A stretch of DNA of 64,000 nucleotides from Epiperipatus broadwayi. Lineage: Eukaryota > Onychophora > Udeonychophora > Euonychophora > Peripatidae. This document shows, piece after piece, positions 46,022-57,709 of this stretch. Position 1 is the first letter of the stretch, and every line of letters begins with the position of its first letter. The notes under the pieces are model-generated. The model worked only from the letters and a program-made list of their open reading frames with translations, did no database searches and was not told the DNA's origin. The translations under genes were made by a program, and so were the position numbers. The stretch is taken from assembly GCA_028023455.1 (NCBI GenBank), contig JAQFVV010000150.1, positions 2,737,550-2,801,549 of the forward strand, read 5' to 3'.

Positions 46022-48085
46022 TTTGAACTTGTGTTCTAATAATCATTTACACTATTTAATTTTGTTATATTTCTTTAATTATAATATTATAATAGTTTTA
46101 ATATTACTACCATTTTCTTTTTACCTAATCTATTATATATATTTTTAATTTATTTTTTCATTTAATTGATGTGTTCATTCTGATATCCCACACCACAGTT
46201 CTCTCTAACATTATATGCCTTCTTATTTATGACTCCTACAATTTCTGTTTTTATCTTTTCTTTTAACCACTTCACATATATTATTATTATTTTTATTTGT
46301 CTAATGAAAATAATTGTTATTTTGAATTTGACTATTTTTCCAACTGCTGCATCTCTCACTACATTTTTAACTTTTATTTTTTTTTATTATTTTTATCTGA
46401 TAGCTATCATTTTAAGATGCCAATTTAATAATTACTTGATCATATATTTAAATTTGATACAAAAGAATAGAATTGTTTGGGTGTAATGGATAGTTTGGGT
46501 ACCTACATTGAAAGACATTTATAATGGAAACTCGCTAAAACCAATTTAAATTGACATTCATATAACTGATTAATTTTATTTAATATTTTAAATTTTAACA
46601 ACAAAACTTTATTTATATTTGCAATATCATTGTGCAAGCAAAGGATTTAATATAATTAATGTTTTTAATACATTAACCATACCAATGGTCAGACCAAGAT
46701 GGTATATAAATATAAAACCTGCAACTACCTTTCAAGACCATTGCACTCCTATCTAACTTCAAGAGGCAAACACCTCTCCTGCAGATACTTTTGTTTATAA
46801 TAAGGAGAAATCTTCAATTGCCATCCAGCCAAATCTAACTGCCATATCAACAAAAGAATGGTTTAAAATGTTTCAAATGCTTGATTTCTTTTGACTAGAA
46901 TAAAGAGCAAAAAACTGACATGATTCAAATTACCAGACAAGGTATATTAAAAACACACACATATATAATTGACACAATTTGATCTTAATTAATATTACAT
47001 GGTAAGATGTGGAGAGAATTAAGCCAAATTATCAACTTAAACAACATATTTATACAAAAAAAAGACATAGCATAATAGTCAAAATAAAAAGTAAATTAAA
47101 TTACACTAATTATAGTTTTTTAATATACATTAGTCCATTTATAAATAGTATTAACTCAATTACTTTTAGCTTTATAAAGTTTGTAAAGAGAATAAAATTT
47201 GTCTAGACTTGGAATTTATCATATATCTTTGTTGATGAAGTTCATAACTGGCATTCATAGCTTTTTAACAGCTGGTTACTTCTTCTTTTTGGGGCATTAT
47301 ACTCTTCTTTGATGATGGTTAGGTGTCTCAGAAATGGTGGTAAAAGATATTTACTACATTTTAGGTGGTCAAAGAAAGTATTGGGTGGCGAACATTGAAA
47401 GAACATCCATCTGATAGTTTAGCAATCCAATGCATGGTTATGTTAAGACAACCATGTATATAACTTTACATTTCTGATGGATGAACTGGTTGTTCTCAAT
47501 GAAGGAATCAGAAAACTTTGAACAGCAATTTGACTATAGAATGAGTATAGCACACTGCTTAACTGCCAGCAAACTAAATAAGACTTTTAAAAGAAGAATT
47601 CAGCAGAATCAATATCCTTGCCAATCATTGGCTGATACTACCCATGTTATTAATTAGTTTTTCAATTTAAAAAAAATAATTAATTAGTTAATTCTGTCTT
47701 TTTCTTAATGACAATCTTGATTAACATTATTATCTAATCAAATGGAAAAAATAATTTTTTTTATAAAAAAATATTTTTTCTCCATAAAAAATAAAAAAAA
47801 TATTTTTTTTTTTAATTAGTTTTCTAATTAAATAGTTTTTTAGTAATTTTTTTTTTAAATAAATTATTTGTAAGTTTTATATTTTAAAAGTTACAATCAT
47901 TTTTTTTTTTTTTTTTATTCCATCAAATTTTTTTTTTTTAAAAGGGTAAGAAAAGTTTTCCCTAAAAAGAGAATTTCAAAAACCCATACATTAAAACAGG
48001 CTTTAATCAGACTTTTGATTTATTAAAAAATATATATTTACTTTAATCTATTAAACAAAAAAATTGGTTTTTATTTATAAAAAAT

Positions 48086-48258
48086 ATTCCAAGAGATTGT
48101 AAAAGACCCAGAAAGAGACCACATGTGAGATGGATAATAAGAAAATGTGCAGGGGTGATGTGGAGAAGAGAAGCTAAAGATCGGAGAAGATGGATTGAAC
48201 TTGGAAAGACCTTTATCCTGCAGTAGATTGATAATGGTTGATGATGATGTGATGATGA
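48086..48258 (+). mobile_element. LINE-A copy 4, inserted in the 5' LTR
   Basis: Reads PRDCKRPRKRPHVRWI, then after a 6-base in-frame deletion IRKCAGVMWRREAKDRRRW, IELGKTFILQ (stop) IDNG, and ends in a GATGATGAT tail (48238-48258). It is the most intact of the short tails. It is absent from the 3' LTR, so it inserted after the LTR element did. Confidence 0.85.
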
Positions 48259-48294
48259 ATAATAACTGAAATACAGCTTATTATATACCTTTAT

Positions 48295-48490
48295 CAATAT
48301 ATGTAATATATATGGTATATGAGCAAAGATGTTCACAACCCACCATTCATCACTCCTTCTCATATCACTGATACACTTGAACACGTATATTGGTGATTAT
48401 TTATCTTTTCGACATATATGTGTTCAAGTGTATCAGTGATATAAGATGGAATGGTGAGTGGTGGGTTGTGAAAGTCTGTGCTCATATACC
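48295..48490. mobile_element. F3-related foldback hairpin (copy 6)
   Basis: Nearly perfect hairpin. GGTATATGAGCAAAGATG, TTCACAACCCACCATTCATC and ATATCACTGATACACTTGAA on the left pair with the reverse complement on the right, ending GTGCTCATATACC. The arms (about 75-80 bases) carry the F3-like ACTGATACACNTGA-CACATATATG and AAAAGATAA motifs. It follows the LINE-A insertion inside the 5' LTR. Confidence 0.8.
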
Positions 48491-48552
48491 TATTTAAAAA
48501 TGTTTTATGTAACACATATATTCATATGTATTACAATATATATCTATATATA

Positions 48553-49140
48553 ATGTTTTAAATAAAATAATTTTTGGGTTAAACTATGTGTTCATTTTGA
48601 TTAATTCCCAATGCTTCAATGAAATAGCATCCACCATTGTCAAGGTTAACTTTAAAAAAAAAACCCATTAGATCTCAAATAGTAATAAAACTAAATGTGA
48701 TGTAAAGAATGAGATTAGATCTCAAATAGTAATAAAATTGAGTGCGAGGTAAAGAATCAGATTGAACGTGAAATAGTCGAGTATTCAGAATATGTGGATT
48801 AATAAAATGTTTATATTCTTCAATTTCATCATTAATTCATTTCAGGTTTATAATAGAAGAAAGAGATAAAATAAATGGTCTCCATAAGGCTGAAATCCAC
48901 AGTGCTTCATCAACTCTATTCAAATTAGTTTGTCCTTTTAATATTTCAATCAACTCCTTTATGGTTCTCAAACCATACTTTTCCAAATGAGCAAGTATTT
49001 TAGCATTATCGAAGTCAGAGTTGTGATCAATTTCTAAAAATGGGAAGAAAAACTGATTTAATTCTAATATTAATTCATCTATTAGACTGATCTACATAGA
49101 TTTTCAAGCATTGTAAATATAGAATTTCATAAACCCCCGG
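48553..49140 (-). pseudogene. LINE-D (inferred): coding-like remnant, minus arm
   Basis: On the minus strand from about 49090 one frame reads SLIDELILELNQFFFPFLEI, then NAKILAHLEKYGLRTIKEL, NRVDEALWISALWRPFILSL, (stop) NPHILNTRLFHVQSDSLPR and TQFYYYLRSN. The last part resembles the 'LPRSxFFRYLQLR' segment at the C terminus of L1/Tx1-type LINE ORF2 proteins, so a LINE is my best guess. A splice-acceptor-like TTTTTCTTCCCATTTTTAG lies at about 49035-49053 on this strand, so an exon is an alternative. A 47-base unit (GATCTCAAATAGTAATAAAA...) is tandemly duplicated at 48671-48765. Confidence 0.5.
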
Positions 49141-49321
49141 TATTCCAAAATTATGCTATCTTTAGGTTATGGAAAAAAAATCACCAATTTTTTGCTAATA
49201 GAAAAAGTAGTCTTTATGTTAAAATTAGATAGTCTATTATTGATTTTATCACTGATATCTTTAATATAAGGTAAAACAACTCTATAACTAGTTGAATTTT
49301 CAATTTTATCCTCTTTTTAAT

Positions 49322-49597
49322 ATCAATGCCATGTAATGCCTTTTGGAGACTACTTATTTTATCTCTTCTAATATAAATTTGAAATCAATTAATGGTGAAA
49401 CTAAAGAAAATAAACATTTTGTTAATACACATGCTCAATCTCATTCTTAATTTCACACTCAATCTCGTTACTATTTGAGATCTAATGGTTTTTTTTTGAA
49501 AAGTTAACATTGACAATGGAGGGTGCTATTTCATTGAAACATTGGGAATTAATCAAAACTATCACACAGTTTAATCCCAAAACTATTTTACTTACAT
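49322..49597 (+). pseudogene. LINE-D (inferred): inverted second copy, plus arm
   Basis: The same 3' portion as the minus arm, in opposite orientation: TTGGAGACTACTTATTTTATC, CTATTTGAGATCTAATGG, GACAATGGAGGGTGCTATTT and GGGAATTAATCAAAAC. It is more decayed and lacks the 47-base duplication. The outer ends of both arms share TTTAAYCC and AAAA.TATTTTA, so the pair forms a large inverted repeat. Confidence 0.6.
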
Positions 49598-49599
49598 CA

Positions 49600-52095
49600 T
49601 ATAACCATGAAAACATTAAATATAATGTATATAATGTTTTATATAAGCATTGAAATAATAAGTGCTGTTATAGTAAATGATAAGCACTATCTCTGTAGAA
49701 TTGAGAATAGAAATAATAAGAAAATGATCCCACTTTTTTATTAAGTCTTTTTTGGCTATAAAGAAAATTGTCTTGAATAATTAAAGCATGAAGTGTGAAG
49801 ATTAAACAATCTAATTATCTATTGTAAAATGTTTATTAATTAGATTGATTTTTAATTAACAAAGTAAATAAATTTTTTTCTTATTTTTAAAACTTTGTAA
49901 CAAATATTGAAATGAAAGATATAAATATAATGAATCACATTTGAATATGTATTGTAATGGGATGAAATATATGCTGCCATGCTCTTATTTAAGAGCCTCA
50001 CAGATTTGGCTAGTATACATAATGGGATGATCTTTTCCTCTAGAGAAGGTGCATCTAACTGTGGTCACCCATTTGGTCTTCAAGGTACAGCATTAAATCT
50101 GATAGGACAAGTCAGTTATCTGATGATTTATCTGGATTTTCTGAAGTGGTTCTATGTTAATTACTAATTGAGTGGAATGGAATCACACTTACATAACTTA
50201 TCTTACTTCACCTCTTCTCAATCCTCATTATGCCACAGAGTTTAGGAAGAATGTACATGTACTCTATTTAAAGGTATATTTATTCCATATCTGATGTGTG
50301 TATTGAATATGTGTATAGTGTGATTTATTGAAAAATAGAAAGATCAAATGACAGACAACCAATTTAATTTAATATTTATTAAATTAATTTTGATGATGGT
50401 TTTCATTCATGATTGTTTTACAACAAAAATAATGTGTTTTTGCTTAATTTAATAATTGTGTAGGCATGATCATCATTTGTTTGTGTTCATTAACTATTTA
50501 CTAACCCATACCTTTGATCCCTATGAAGGATGGTTATTTACCATTCTAGTTTAGTAATTTCAACTTTACATCAAATACAATATAAAAAAACCTATATTTT
50601 TACAATTAATTCTGCTAACTAAAATTTCTAATATCAGTTGCTCATTAATTTCTGATCTGTCTAACTATATTTTATAATTTATTAAAAGTTGCTCTTATAT
50701 TCTGAATTCCCTCCTATTCTGGTGTCATATAAATCTATGATAGGACAGACCAATTATCCAAGGATTTAGTCATTCATTACAAATAACAAATAATTAATAA
50801 TTAAATTCAAACATTGAATATAAAAAATATCATAACTGTCAAAGTATGAGTGCTTAATATTGGATAACACCTTTTAGGTCAGTAGACTAATGTATCAATT
50901 AGCAAGCAAATTTAGGAGACTGCACTTAAATTTTATTATTAAATGAAAAATAAAAAATAGAATTGATGGCTCCCCTTCCTTCTAGAATAATTGATGGTTG
51001 GATGGATTGATTCTCTGTTTCAAAAGAAAGAAATCAATTTGACAAGTGAAATAAAAAAAAAAAATAATTTGAGATGTTAATCCAGTGTAGTCTAGACATA
51101 GTTCAAAGTCTTGTAGTTTACAGGGTGAAATGTCTGAGCATCTTTGCCTTTAGGAAAGTTACTTTACATGAACTGGATGGTAGTTTATCAGATAATCTTT
51201 AGTCATCATCTGGATCTTTGTGTTGGTGACTTAGTCTCTTTTATAACTATCTTTCTTATGCTGGGAGCATTTCTTTGCTTGATTGTAGTGCATTATAGAA
51301 CTTTTTACTATCAAGGTCATCAAGATGTTGATTTGAAATGATAATCATATCTGGAATCATGTGTGCATGATGAGCAGCTCCATCCCCACGATGTTTCTCA
51401 TTTCCTAGCCATGCATAATTATCTGTTTTCTAACTTATAACTTGGATTAAAATATAAGCTTTAAAGAAATCAGTAGTGGGTTCCTTAACCCACTTTTTCA
51501 AGTTGCAATTGTAGTGACTTATTGAGATCTACTATTGAGGACACTTAAGATGATAACTTATTTTTAGAAATTAAAAAAATAAATTTTTTAAAGACATAAT
51601 TTACTCTCCTTTCTTTTCTTTTTTTCTAAAAAAAGAATGAAGTTGTCCCATATTGTCATACTTTTATTTTCATTGTAACATCATTTTGACATTTATAGAA
51701 TTTTATGCTGGATTAATAAATAAAAAAAATTAACATTAACGATTTCTTTCTTTTGGTTTTTGAGATTTTTACTTACTTGCGTTTATAGGTTTGGTATATA
51801 TATATATAAGTCAGTATTGTCAATAATATAATTTTAACCGACAATTTTACACAAAATCGATTAATATATAATTAATAATATCTTAAAGATTATGTTAGTG
51901 GGTTTAGTCTTTAATATTGGCGTGTGTGGTGATTTTTGTGTGATCATATTAATGTATCTTTACAATATATAATGTTATATATAATTGTTTAAATATTAAA
52001 TATTTGTATAGAAAATGGCAACACACTCATATTTTATATTTTAGTATTCAACAATACCAATAATAAGAAATAGCTTATTTTCTTATTATATATTA
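49600..52095. other. AT-rich spacer with weak repeats
   Basis: Less AT-rich islands at 49970-50240 and 51110-51420 have open frames of 62-65 codons that I do not recognise. Segments at about 50098 (TGATAGGACAAGTCAGTTATC) and 50739 (TGATAGGACAGACCAATTATC) resemble each other, suggesting a small interspersed repeat. Confidence 0.35.
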
Positions 52096-52104
52096 TACCA
52101 GTCC

Positions 52105-52545
52105 ATACTCCCTGCGGAATTCTTTTCCTAATCTTGCACTGAGCATGAAGTGACCAAAATTCAACAGGTAAAGAAATGGATATCAATCTAGCCGATTGTC
52201 TGTACTCATGTATATTGGTACTTCCAGCTAAATTGATAGAAAGAGTGGATTGACAGGACTCTTCCAGTTAAAAACACCCTTTAGTTGATATCTTATTTGA
52301 ATGCCCGAATATTTAGAACAATGGCAAGTACACACCTTTGAAAAATCTATTTACAAAATAGACTTTTGCGCGCCACTTCTAGAAAAGAATCAAAAAATGA
52401 ATTTTTCACCCTCCTAGAAGGATGTGCAATACCATATGTTCAGCGGAGCATAAGAATAAGATTTAACATCCTGGTAGAGCGATATCCATTTGTGGCTAGC
52501 TCAGTCACTCTACAATCTAGGGTCTTCAAATGGGTAAGTTAAATG
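52105..52545 (+). pseudogene. Unrecognised coding-like patch
   Basis: Two frames carry protein-like stretches in succession. At 52150-52350 one reads MDINLADCLYSCILVLPAKL, then after stops HPLVDILFECPNI and KYTPLKNLFTK. At 52380-52531 a second reads EFFTLLEGCAIPYVQRSIRI, RFNILVERYPFVASS and LQSRVFKW, stopping at a GGGTAAGTT that looks like a splice donor. HPLVDILFECPN recalls the 'HLLFECP' zinc-finger region of LINE ORF2 tails, but I cannot identify it. A decayed transposon or a pseudogene is likely. Confidence 0.35.
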
Positions 52546-52559
52546 ATTATTACCGGTAC

Positions 52560-53635
52560 GTGGTTGATAAGGAAAGAATACATTTTGATCACTATAAATA
52601 ATAATATGAAAACGAAACAAGTTTAATATTATGATTAAATATTTAATCCCAAATACCCACTACCGTTTCATACTAATGATGATATAATAACAAAATACTA
52701 AATAATTAATTATCCCAAACCATATATATTTGAGGCGTTGAAATAGATAAAGTACAATTTTAAATAAGAAAAATAATAAATCCCTAAAGCTATTTACAAT
52801 GTTTATAAGTAATGGAAGTGGTCTGAGCTCCTTTTACCCAATAGAAATAAATTTTGCTTTGTGTGATTTGATATACAGATATGAGATTTTCGGTCATACA
52901 GGTATGCACTTTTACTCAGTGCTTTAAAACCCTTTTATTGATAGCAATAATAATAATAAAAACTATGCATACGTATATTTGCATTATGAGATATTTCAAT
53001 CATTTCGTATTTTTCAACAAGTCAACAAGGTTGCATTGGCTCAGATACTATATCGTTCCCTCTTGCTATAGATAAATTCCTGTACATGTATATACACGCA
53101 GCACAATTATACACTTACTATTGCTTTAAATATAAAGTTATTAGAGTACTTGCTTACAGGGAATCTATAATAGATCAATCCCTTCTTGCACTCATCATAA
53201 GGTGCAGCAGTGACAAAAAAAATAACTTAAAAGGGATATATGGTTAAATACATTTTAGATATTCAGCATGAGATATCGTATTTACCGAATATTATAAGCG
53301 TATGTATGCATATACATACATGTATATCCATATATGACGAATTCCAGGAGTAACAACAAGAGGAAAATGAATAGCAACAACAACAAAAAAAAGAATCTCA
53401 TTGCAATCTTTGTTGAAAATACTAGAATTTGAAATAGAAAAATTGACTCAAAGGATTTAAGTAAAAGCTTTATCATTTATGCCCATAATAACCGCAAATT
53501 CATATGCGAGAGACTCTCTCTCTCTCTTTTAAATGATTAATAATAATAACAAAAAATAATATATCTAATCGGAAATATCAAAGTTAATTATTTCAATATT
53601 AATAAATATCTTAAAATAAACTTATATCTGCATCT
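52560..53635. other. AT-rich spacer
   Basis: Nothing recognised. Short CT microsatellite at 53512-53528. The minus-strand 64-codon frame contains a Leu/Phe run from TTG/TTC-like repeats and is not credible. Confidence 0.45.
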
Positions 53636-53639
53636 TCAT

Positions 53640-53860
53640 TCTTCTCCTCTGGGCTCTTGAGTGGGCTTCAAGTTAACTGGCTGTGTGGTGAAGATTTCAT
53701 CCATTTAGCAAGGCAGCATTTGTCATCATCATGGGCAGCTGGAATTGGCGTGGTCACATCTTGGCAGCTTGGGACAGAGAAAGGGCGGTGCACCGGCTAG
53801 TTGTCTACCCCACAGTCATTTTGCTGGAATCTCTAGTATATTGCTTCATATCTTCTTTTT
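53640..53860. other. GC-elevated non-coding island
   Basis: About 220 bases near half G+C, including GGCAGCTGGAATTGGCGTGG, GGGCGGTGCACCGGCTAG and CTACCCCACAGTC. No long frame on either strand. It may be a 5' exon or promoter island, a SINE head, or a fragment of a foreign repeat. Confidence 0.3.
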
Positions 53861-53869
53861 TATATATAT

Positions 53870-54660
53870 CTAATAATAATTAGGATTATTAATAAATTTT
53901 CATAAGCTGTCTCCAATGGTTACTCGAATCCACAAAGACAAGAGTTCTTAAAAGAACTGTATAATGGATTTGTTCTTAAGAATGTCATTAATAGTCCTAT
54001 TCGTAAATGAATCTCTAAGTAGCTGGTTGCTTGGAGAATTCTGGAGCCACAAAAAAGAATGACTTGCCCAGAATGTCTGCCAAAGAAAGAATGAATCCCA
54101 CAGCACTATCAATCCCACTAATAAGAACCAATTCAGATATCCCTCTGAGAAGAATGAATCAGCCAATCCTTTTAATTTAGCTTATCACTTAGATTGCAAA
54201 CATTCCTTTATATTTTTCCGATTAAATTCTACATTTTAAGTTTGACATCCATCTTGAATAACTCAGACCACTTGCTTATAAAATCAATTCAAAAAAATTT
54301 TTTTTAAAGAGATAATAGTTTAATTATAGCATTATCAAATCTTTTGCTTTTGATCAGATTTTTGCAACAGCAATTAACATTACTTGCTTATGGAATAAAA
54401 TTACAATCTTTAGAAAAGTAATTAAAAAAAATATACAAGTATGTCGGAAAATAAAAAAAAAGCAAATACATATAATGACATATCATAAAAAATATACAAA
54501 AAGGAAAAACAAAAATAAAAAAATACATGAGTTTATTATACGTGTAAAATATTTAAATTTGTGTGTGTGGGTATTTTACTGCTCAGACCGGACCTCATTA
54601 TTAATCTAGCACATTTTTATATTTGTTGTGCTTAATACAGACTTTGTGCAAGGCCATTTG
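53870..54660. other. Spacer with one mixed-composition segment
   Basis: 53935-54180 is less AT-rich and fairly open on both strands (72 codons on the minus strand), without any motif I know. The rest is AT-rich. Confidence 0.35.
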
Positions 54661-54672
54661 ATAATGCCTGGC

Positions 54673-54675
<3 letters not shown>

Positions 54676-54765
<90 letters not shown>
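54676..54765. repeat. (TA)n microsatellite, two blocks
   Basis: About 90 bases of alternating TA interrupted once by CTATT near 54725. Confidence 0.95.
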
Positions 54766-54767
<2 letters not shown>

Positions 54768-54769
54768 CA

Positions 54770-55260
54770 GTAAGTAACAAAATATTAATGTATAAAACAT
54801 AGTAAATATACTATAAAATATTAAGATATAAGATTACTTTATTACAATAGAGTTTTTTGAAAGAAATATGGAGTATTGCATTAAAAACTAATCTGATTAT
54901 TAATAGTTTCTAAATATTGCTCTGTTTTGTACATTGTTATACATATTAGGCATGTTGACTTGATCACACAAGACATCAACTGGGTGATAAATAAAATATT
55001 ATAAAGATAGTTGTAGAGGTGCTGGAAATAATGATTTATAACAATGTTAAAGTTCTACGAATAGTAAAAAAAAAAAAAGATATATAAAATAAAATATTCA
55101 GAGTAATTTGTTTTTTAAAAAAATTCTTCCAAATAGTAAGAAATTTGTATGTGTCATCATGTTTGTTGAAATAATTTGGTCTTTTTAGTATCTCAATGGC
55201 TTCTCTGATCTACAAATTTTTGTTAAAAATTTAAACAAACATGAATTTTACTATTTACAG
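54770..55260. other. AT-rich spacer
   Basis: Nothing recognised. Confidence 0.5.
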
Positions 55261-55265
55261 TTTTG

Positions 55266-55340
55266 AATATATATATATATTGTTAAAAGAAGGTTGCCTT
55301 GACAATATATATATATTGTTAAAAGAAGGTTGCCTTGACA
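55266..55340. repeat. ~37-bp tandem duplication
   Basis: A unit of (AT)n plus TGTTAAAAGAAGGTTGCCTT and GAC occurs twice in succession. The copies are identical apart from the length of the AT run, so this is a recent event. Confidence 0.95.
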
Positions 55341-55344
55341 ACTT

Positions 55345-56180
55345 TTTGAAATTGTTGATTGTTATTGATATTGGAATTGTCTAAGTGTGGACTGGTTTTT
55401 AATGATATATATTCTTCATAATTTATACATTTATTTAGTTATTTTATTAATAATATAATTTTTCACAATACTGTATATTCTTATTTTTATATCGAGACAA
55501 AATTTTTATATAGTAATAACTTAAATAATAAATCAAAGTAATAATTTATATTTTACAAATTAAAACAATTTAATTTTTTATTTTTTCCTAAAAATATAGA
55601 TCATCTTATTCATTTATTTCTTTACCTTCTATGCTTTACAGTTAGAAGTAATTTGTTTTTAAAAACTAAAAAAGTTAAAAAAATGGTTTCATCTTTTTCA
55701 GTGAAATTCTCTTCCATTTAACTCTATTGGATGTATGTCTGCTATACTTTGTTCTAAGATTCCTAATGGATGACATAAATCAGTGATTAATAGCTTACAA
55801 TTTGTCTACAGTTTTCTATACTATACTATCCTGCATATGTATAGTACTTTTAAACACACACACACCTTATTAATTGTATGTATATATATGAACTATGATA
55901 TAACTTAATTAAAAAAATACATTATATAAAAAAATAACATTATAAAAAAAATACTTTCAAAAAAATAAAATAATGTAGAAAATACATATTAATAGAGGTA
56001 TATACTTTCATATATGTATATATTGGCATTCAATCACACTTACTTAAAAAAACTAAGTAATTAAAACTTACTGATTTTTTTTCTTTTTATTTAAACACAA
56101 GTGAATGATCCATTTTTCTTAATAAATAATTGATGTCAATATATTATATATCATTTTCAATTATTATTCAATCCAATTTA
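55345..56180. other. AT-rich spacer
   Basis: Nothing recognised. Confidence 0.5.
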
Positions 56181-56184
56181 AGAT

Positions 56185-56240
56185 TACACCTGTCCGTCTA
56201 TTATCATTTATATGTCCAACCCAATTCCATTTTAGTCTCT
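56185..56240 (-). mobile_element. LINE-A copy 5: very short internal fragment
   Basis: On the minus strand the DNA reads LKWNWVGHI, NDNRRTG, which matches LKWSWAGHIARRDDNRWT of copy 2 with a small deletion. Only this 55-base piece of the conserved domain remains. It is flanked by a CT/TA microsatellite. Confidence 0.7.
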
Positions 56241-56334
56241 CTCTCTATATATATATATATATTACACATTTGTAAATACAAGCTTGTAATTATAAATTTA
56301 TTTAAACGCACATTGATTACGTAAGTAATATTTA

Positions 56335-56795
56335 TTGATGTGATGTAATGTGATGTATTGTGGCTTCTCCTTAAACGAAGTCAAGAATATCTCAGCAATT
56401 ATGCCCAGATAAATCTGTTAGCCACTTTATTTTCCATTCCCCACTCTAAATTTTCCCATATTCTGCTCCAAAACCATTTCCACAACATAATTTTTGTCAA
56501 CACTATAACCTTTATATCTAAATCCCCTTTATCTTTTCCCAAACCCAGCATAAAAAACAATAATTTACTTTCTGTATAATCACTTTTTTCATATTTATTT
56601 TTTCATAACTTCATTATATGTACTCTTTCTGTTTTCAAGCATTTACATTCAATTAACAAATGCCGAATATTTTCTATTTCTTTCTTACATATTTTACAAA
56701 ATAAATCACCCATTTCCCCCCATTTACATATATATTCTCTTGTAGCTAAAGATCCTGTTGGAGCCTTAAATAATAAACTGAGGCTCTAACCCGAT
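56335..56795 (-). pseudogene. LINE-B copy 4: C-terminal tail
   Basis: On the minus strand it reads SLLFKAPTGSLATREYI, then CKICKKEIENIRHLLIECKC, the C-x2-C...H...C segment with its Cys and His all present, then a diverged tail and a GTGATGTAATGTGATG-like repeat at the 3' end (56338-56360). It corresponds to 27150-27590 of copy 3 and covers the piece at 2962-3083. The plus-strand frame of 73 codons here is an antisense shadow. Confidence 0.8.
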
Positions 56796-56799
56796 AGTA

Positions 56800-57630
56800 G
56801 GGACCTCTACAGGTCTTAACCACAAGCTTACATGGTTACATTCTTGAAGTTACCACATTAGTAAATATTAAATACAAGCTTATAAAAGCAATGTCACACA
56901 ATATGATTTACTTTATTGATTTATATATTTGTTTGTAATACATTTAATAATTGATATATATTCAACAATTCTTCTGGATTTGGAAAAATTGCTACATCAT
57001 TAATATTTTATTTTGAAGTCATTTCAAAGAATATTTTAATTTTTTTTTTTTAAAAAGGGTATTGTTTTCACTTAGATTGCAAAAAATATGGTTGAACAAC
57101 TCCATACAATTCATTAAAAGCTTAAGATTTGACAGGGTGAGACTGAGAAAAAGAAAGTGTTGGCTTACATAGAAAATAATATGCATATATAAAATGTACA
57201 ACCTTTTAATTAATTTTAGAACTGTTTTTATTTTTCATGAGTTCACAATTTAATTTGAATAGCAGATAAATAAAAAAGTGGGAAAAGTGAATGTCATTGT
57301 GATGTTTTAAAATAATTTTAAGAAATTTGAAAAAAAAAAAAACAATTTATTTTATTCATTAATCCCCTTCCCTCATCACCATGAAACAAGATCTATTTTT
57401 TTAAATATTAATTACACCATTAATTTTGAATGAAATAAAACTATTGGACTAAGAGAAAAAATAAAATAAATATAAGAAAATCAGTTCAATTAAATTTATT
57501 ATTTTATAGATATTTACTAAATGTTTTTTCTTCTAATTTTGCTCTAAATATGTGCATGCACTAATTCATTTATTAATACAATTGGATTAGATTTGAGAGC
57601 ATATATATAAATATATAAACCATTATACAA
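56800..57630. other. AT-rich spacer
   Basis: Nothing recognised beyond a few less AT-rich bases right of LINE-B (GATAGTAGGGACCTCTACAG). Confidence 0.5.
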
Positions 57631-57635
57631 TTACA

Positions 57636-57705
57636 AATATCCAGCAACGCCCTGTGTTTAAAAGTCTATATCTCAATAATAGAAAACTTCAAAATGATAA
57701 AATAT
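57636..57705 (-). mobile_element. Foldback F4, single-arm fragment
   Basis: CAGCAACGCCCTGTGTTTAA and AGTCTATATCTC match the arm of the F4 palindrome at 60.03 kb (CAGCAACGCCCTCTGTAAAT, AGATATAAAGTCTA in the arm's orientation). Confidence 0.55.
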
Positions 57706-57709
57706 GTGT

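Larger units (their letters stand above)
42037..48535 (-). mobile_element. LTR retrotransposon with gag remnant and no visible pol
   Basis: Two related sequences in the same orientation (42037-43712 and 46525-48535) flank 2.8 kb. Read on the minus strand each starts TGTRATACRTAT and ends in ...GAGTTTYCA, the TG...CA form of LTRs. A polypurine stretch GGGAGGAG lies just before the 3' LTR (about 43720-43728), and gag-like coding lies after the 5' LTR. From about 44.7 to 43.7 kb, where protease, RT, RNase H and integrase should be, I find no such motif. The LTRs have diverged and the 5' LTR has later insertions, so the element is old. Confidence 0.7.
46525..48535 (-). repeat. 5' LTR, with nested insertions
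   Basis: The same LTR as 42037-43712 but 335 bases longer, because a LINE-A fragment (48086-48258) and a foldback F3 (48295-48490) sit in it. LTR sequence resumes at TGTTTTATGTAACA (48501) and ends at 48535. The TATA region of the other copy is partly lost (ATATCCTTGCC replaces CTTTTATACCCTTGCC at about 47610). Confidence 0.7.

Noticed and set aside
46162-46486. Overlapping frames on both strands between the 5' LTR and gag
   Set aside because: Both are hydrophobic AT-rich openings in the leader region of the LTR element. Neither resembles a retroelement protein.
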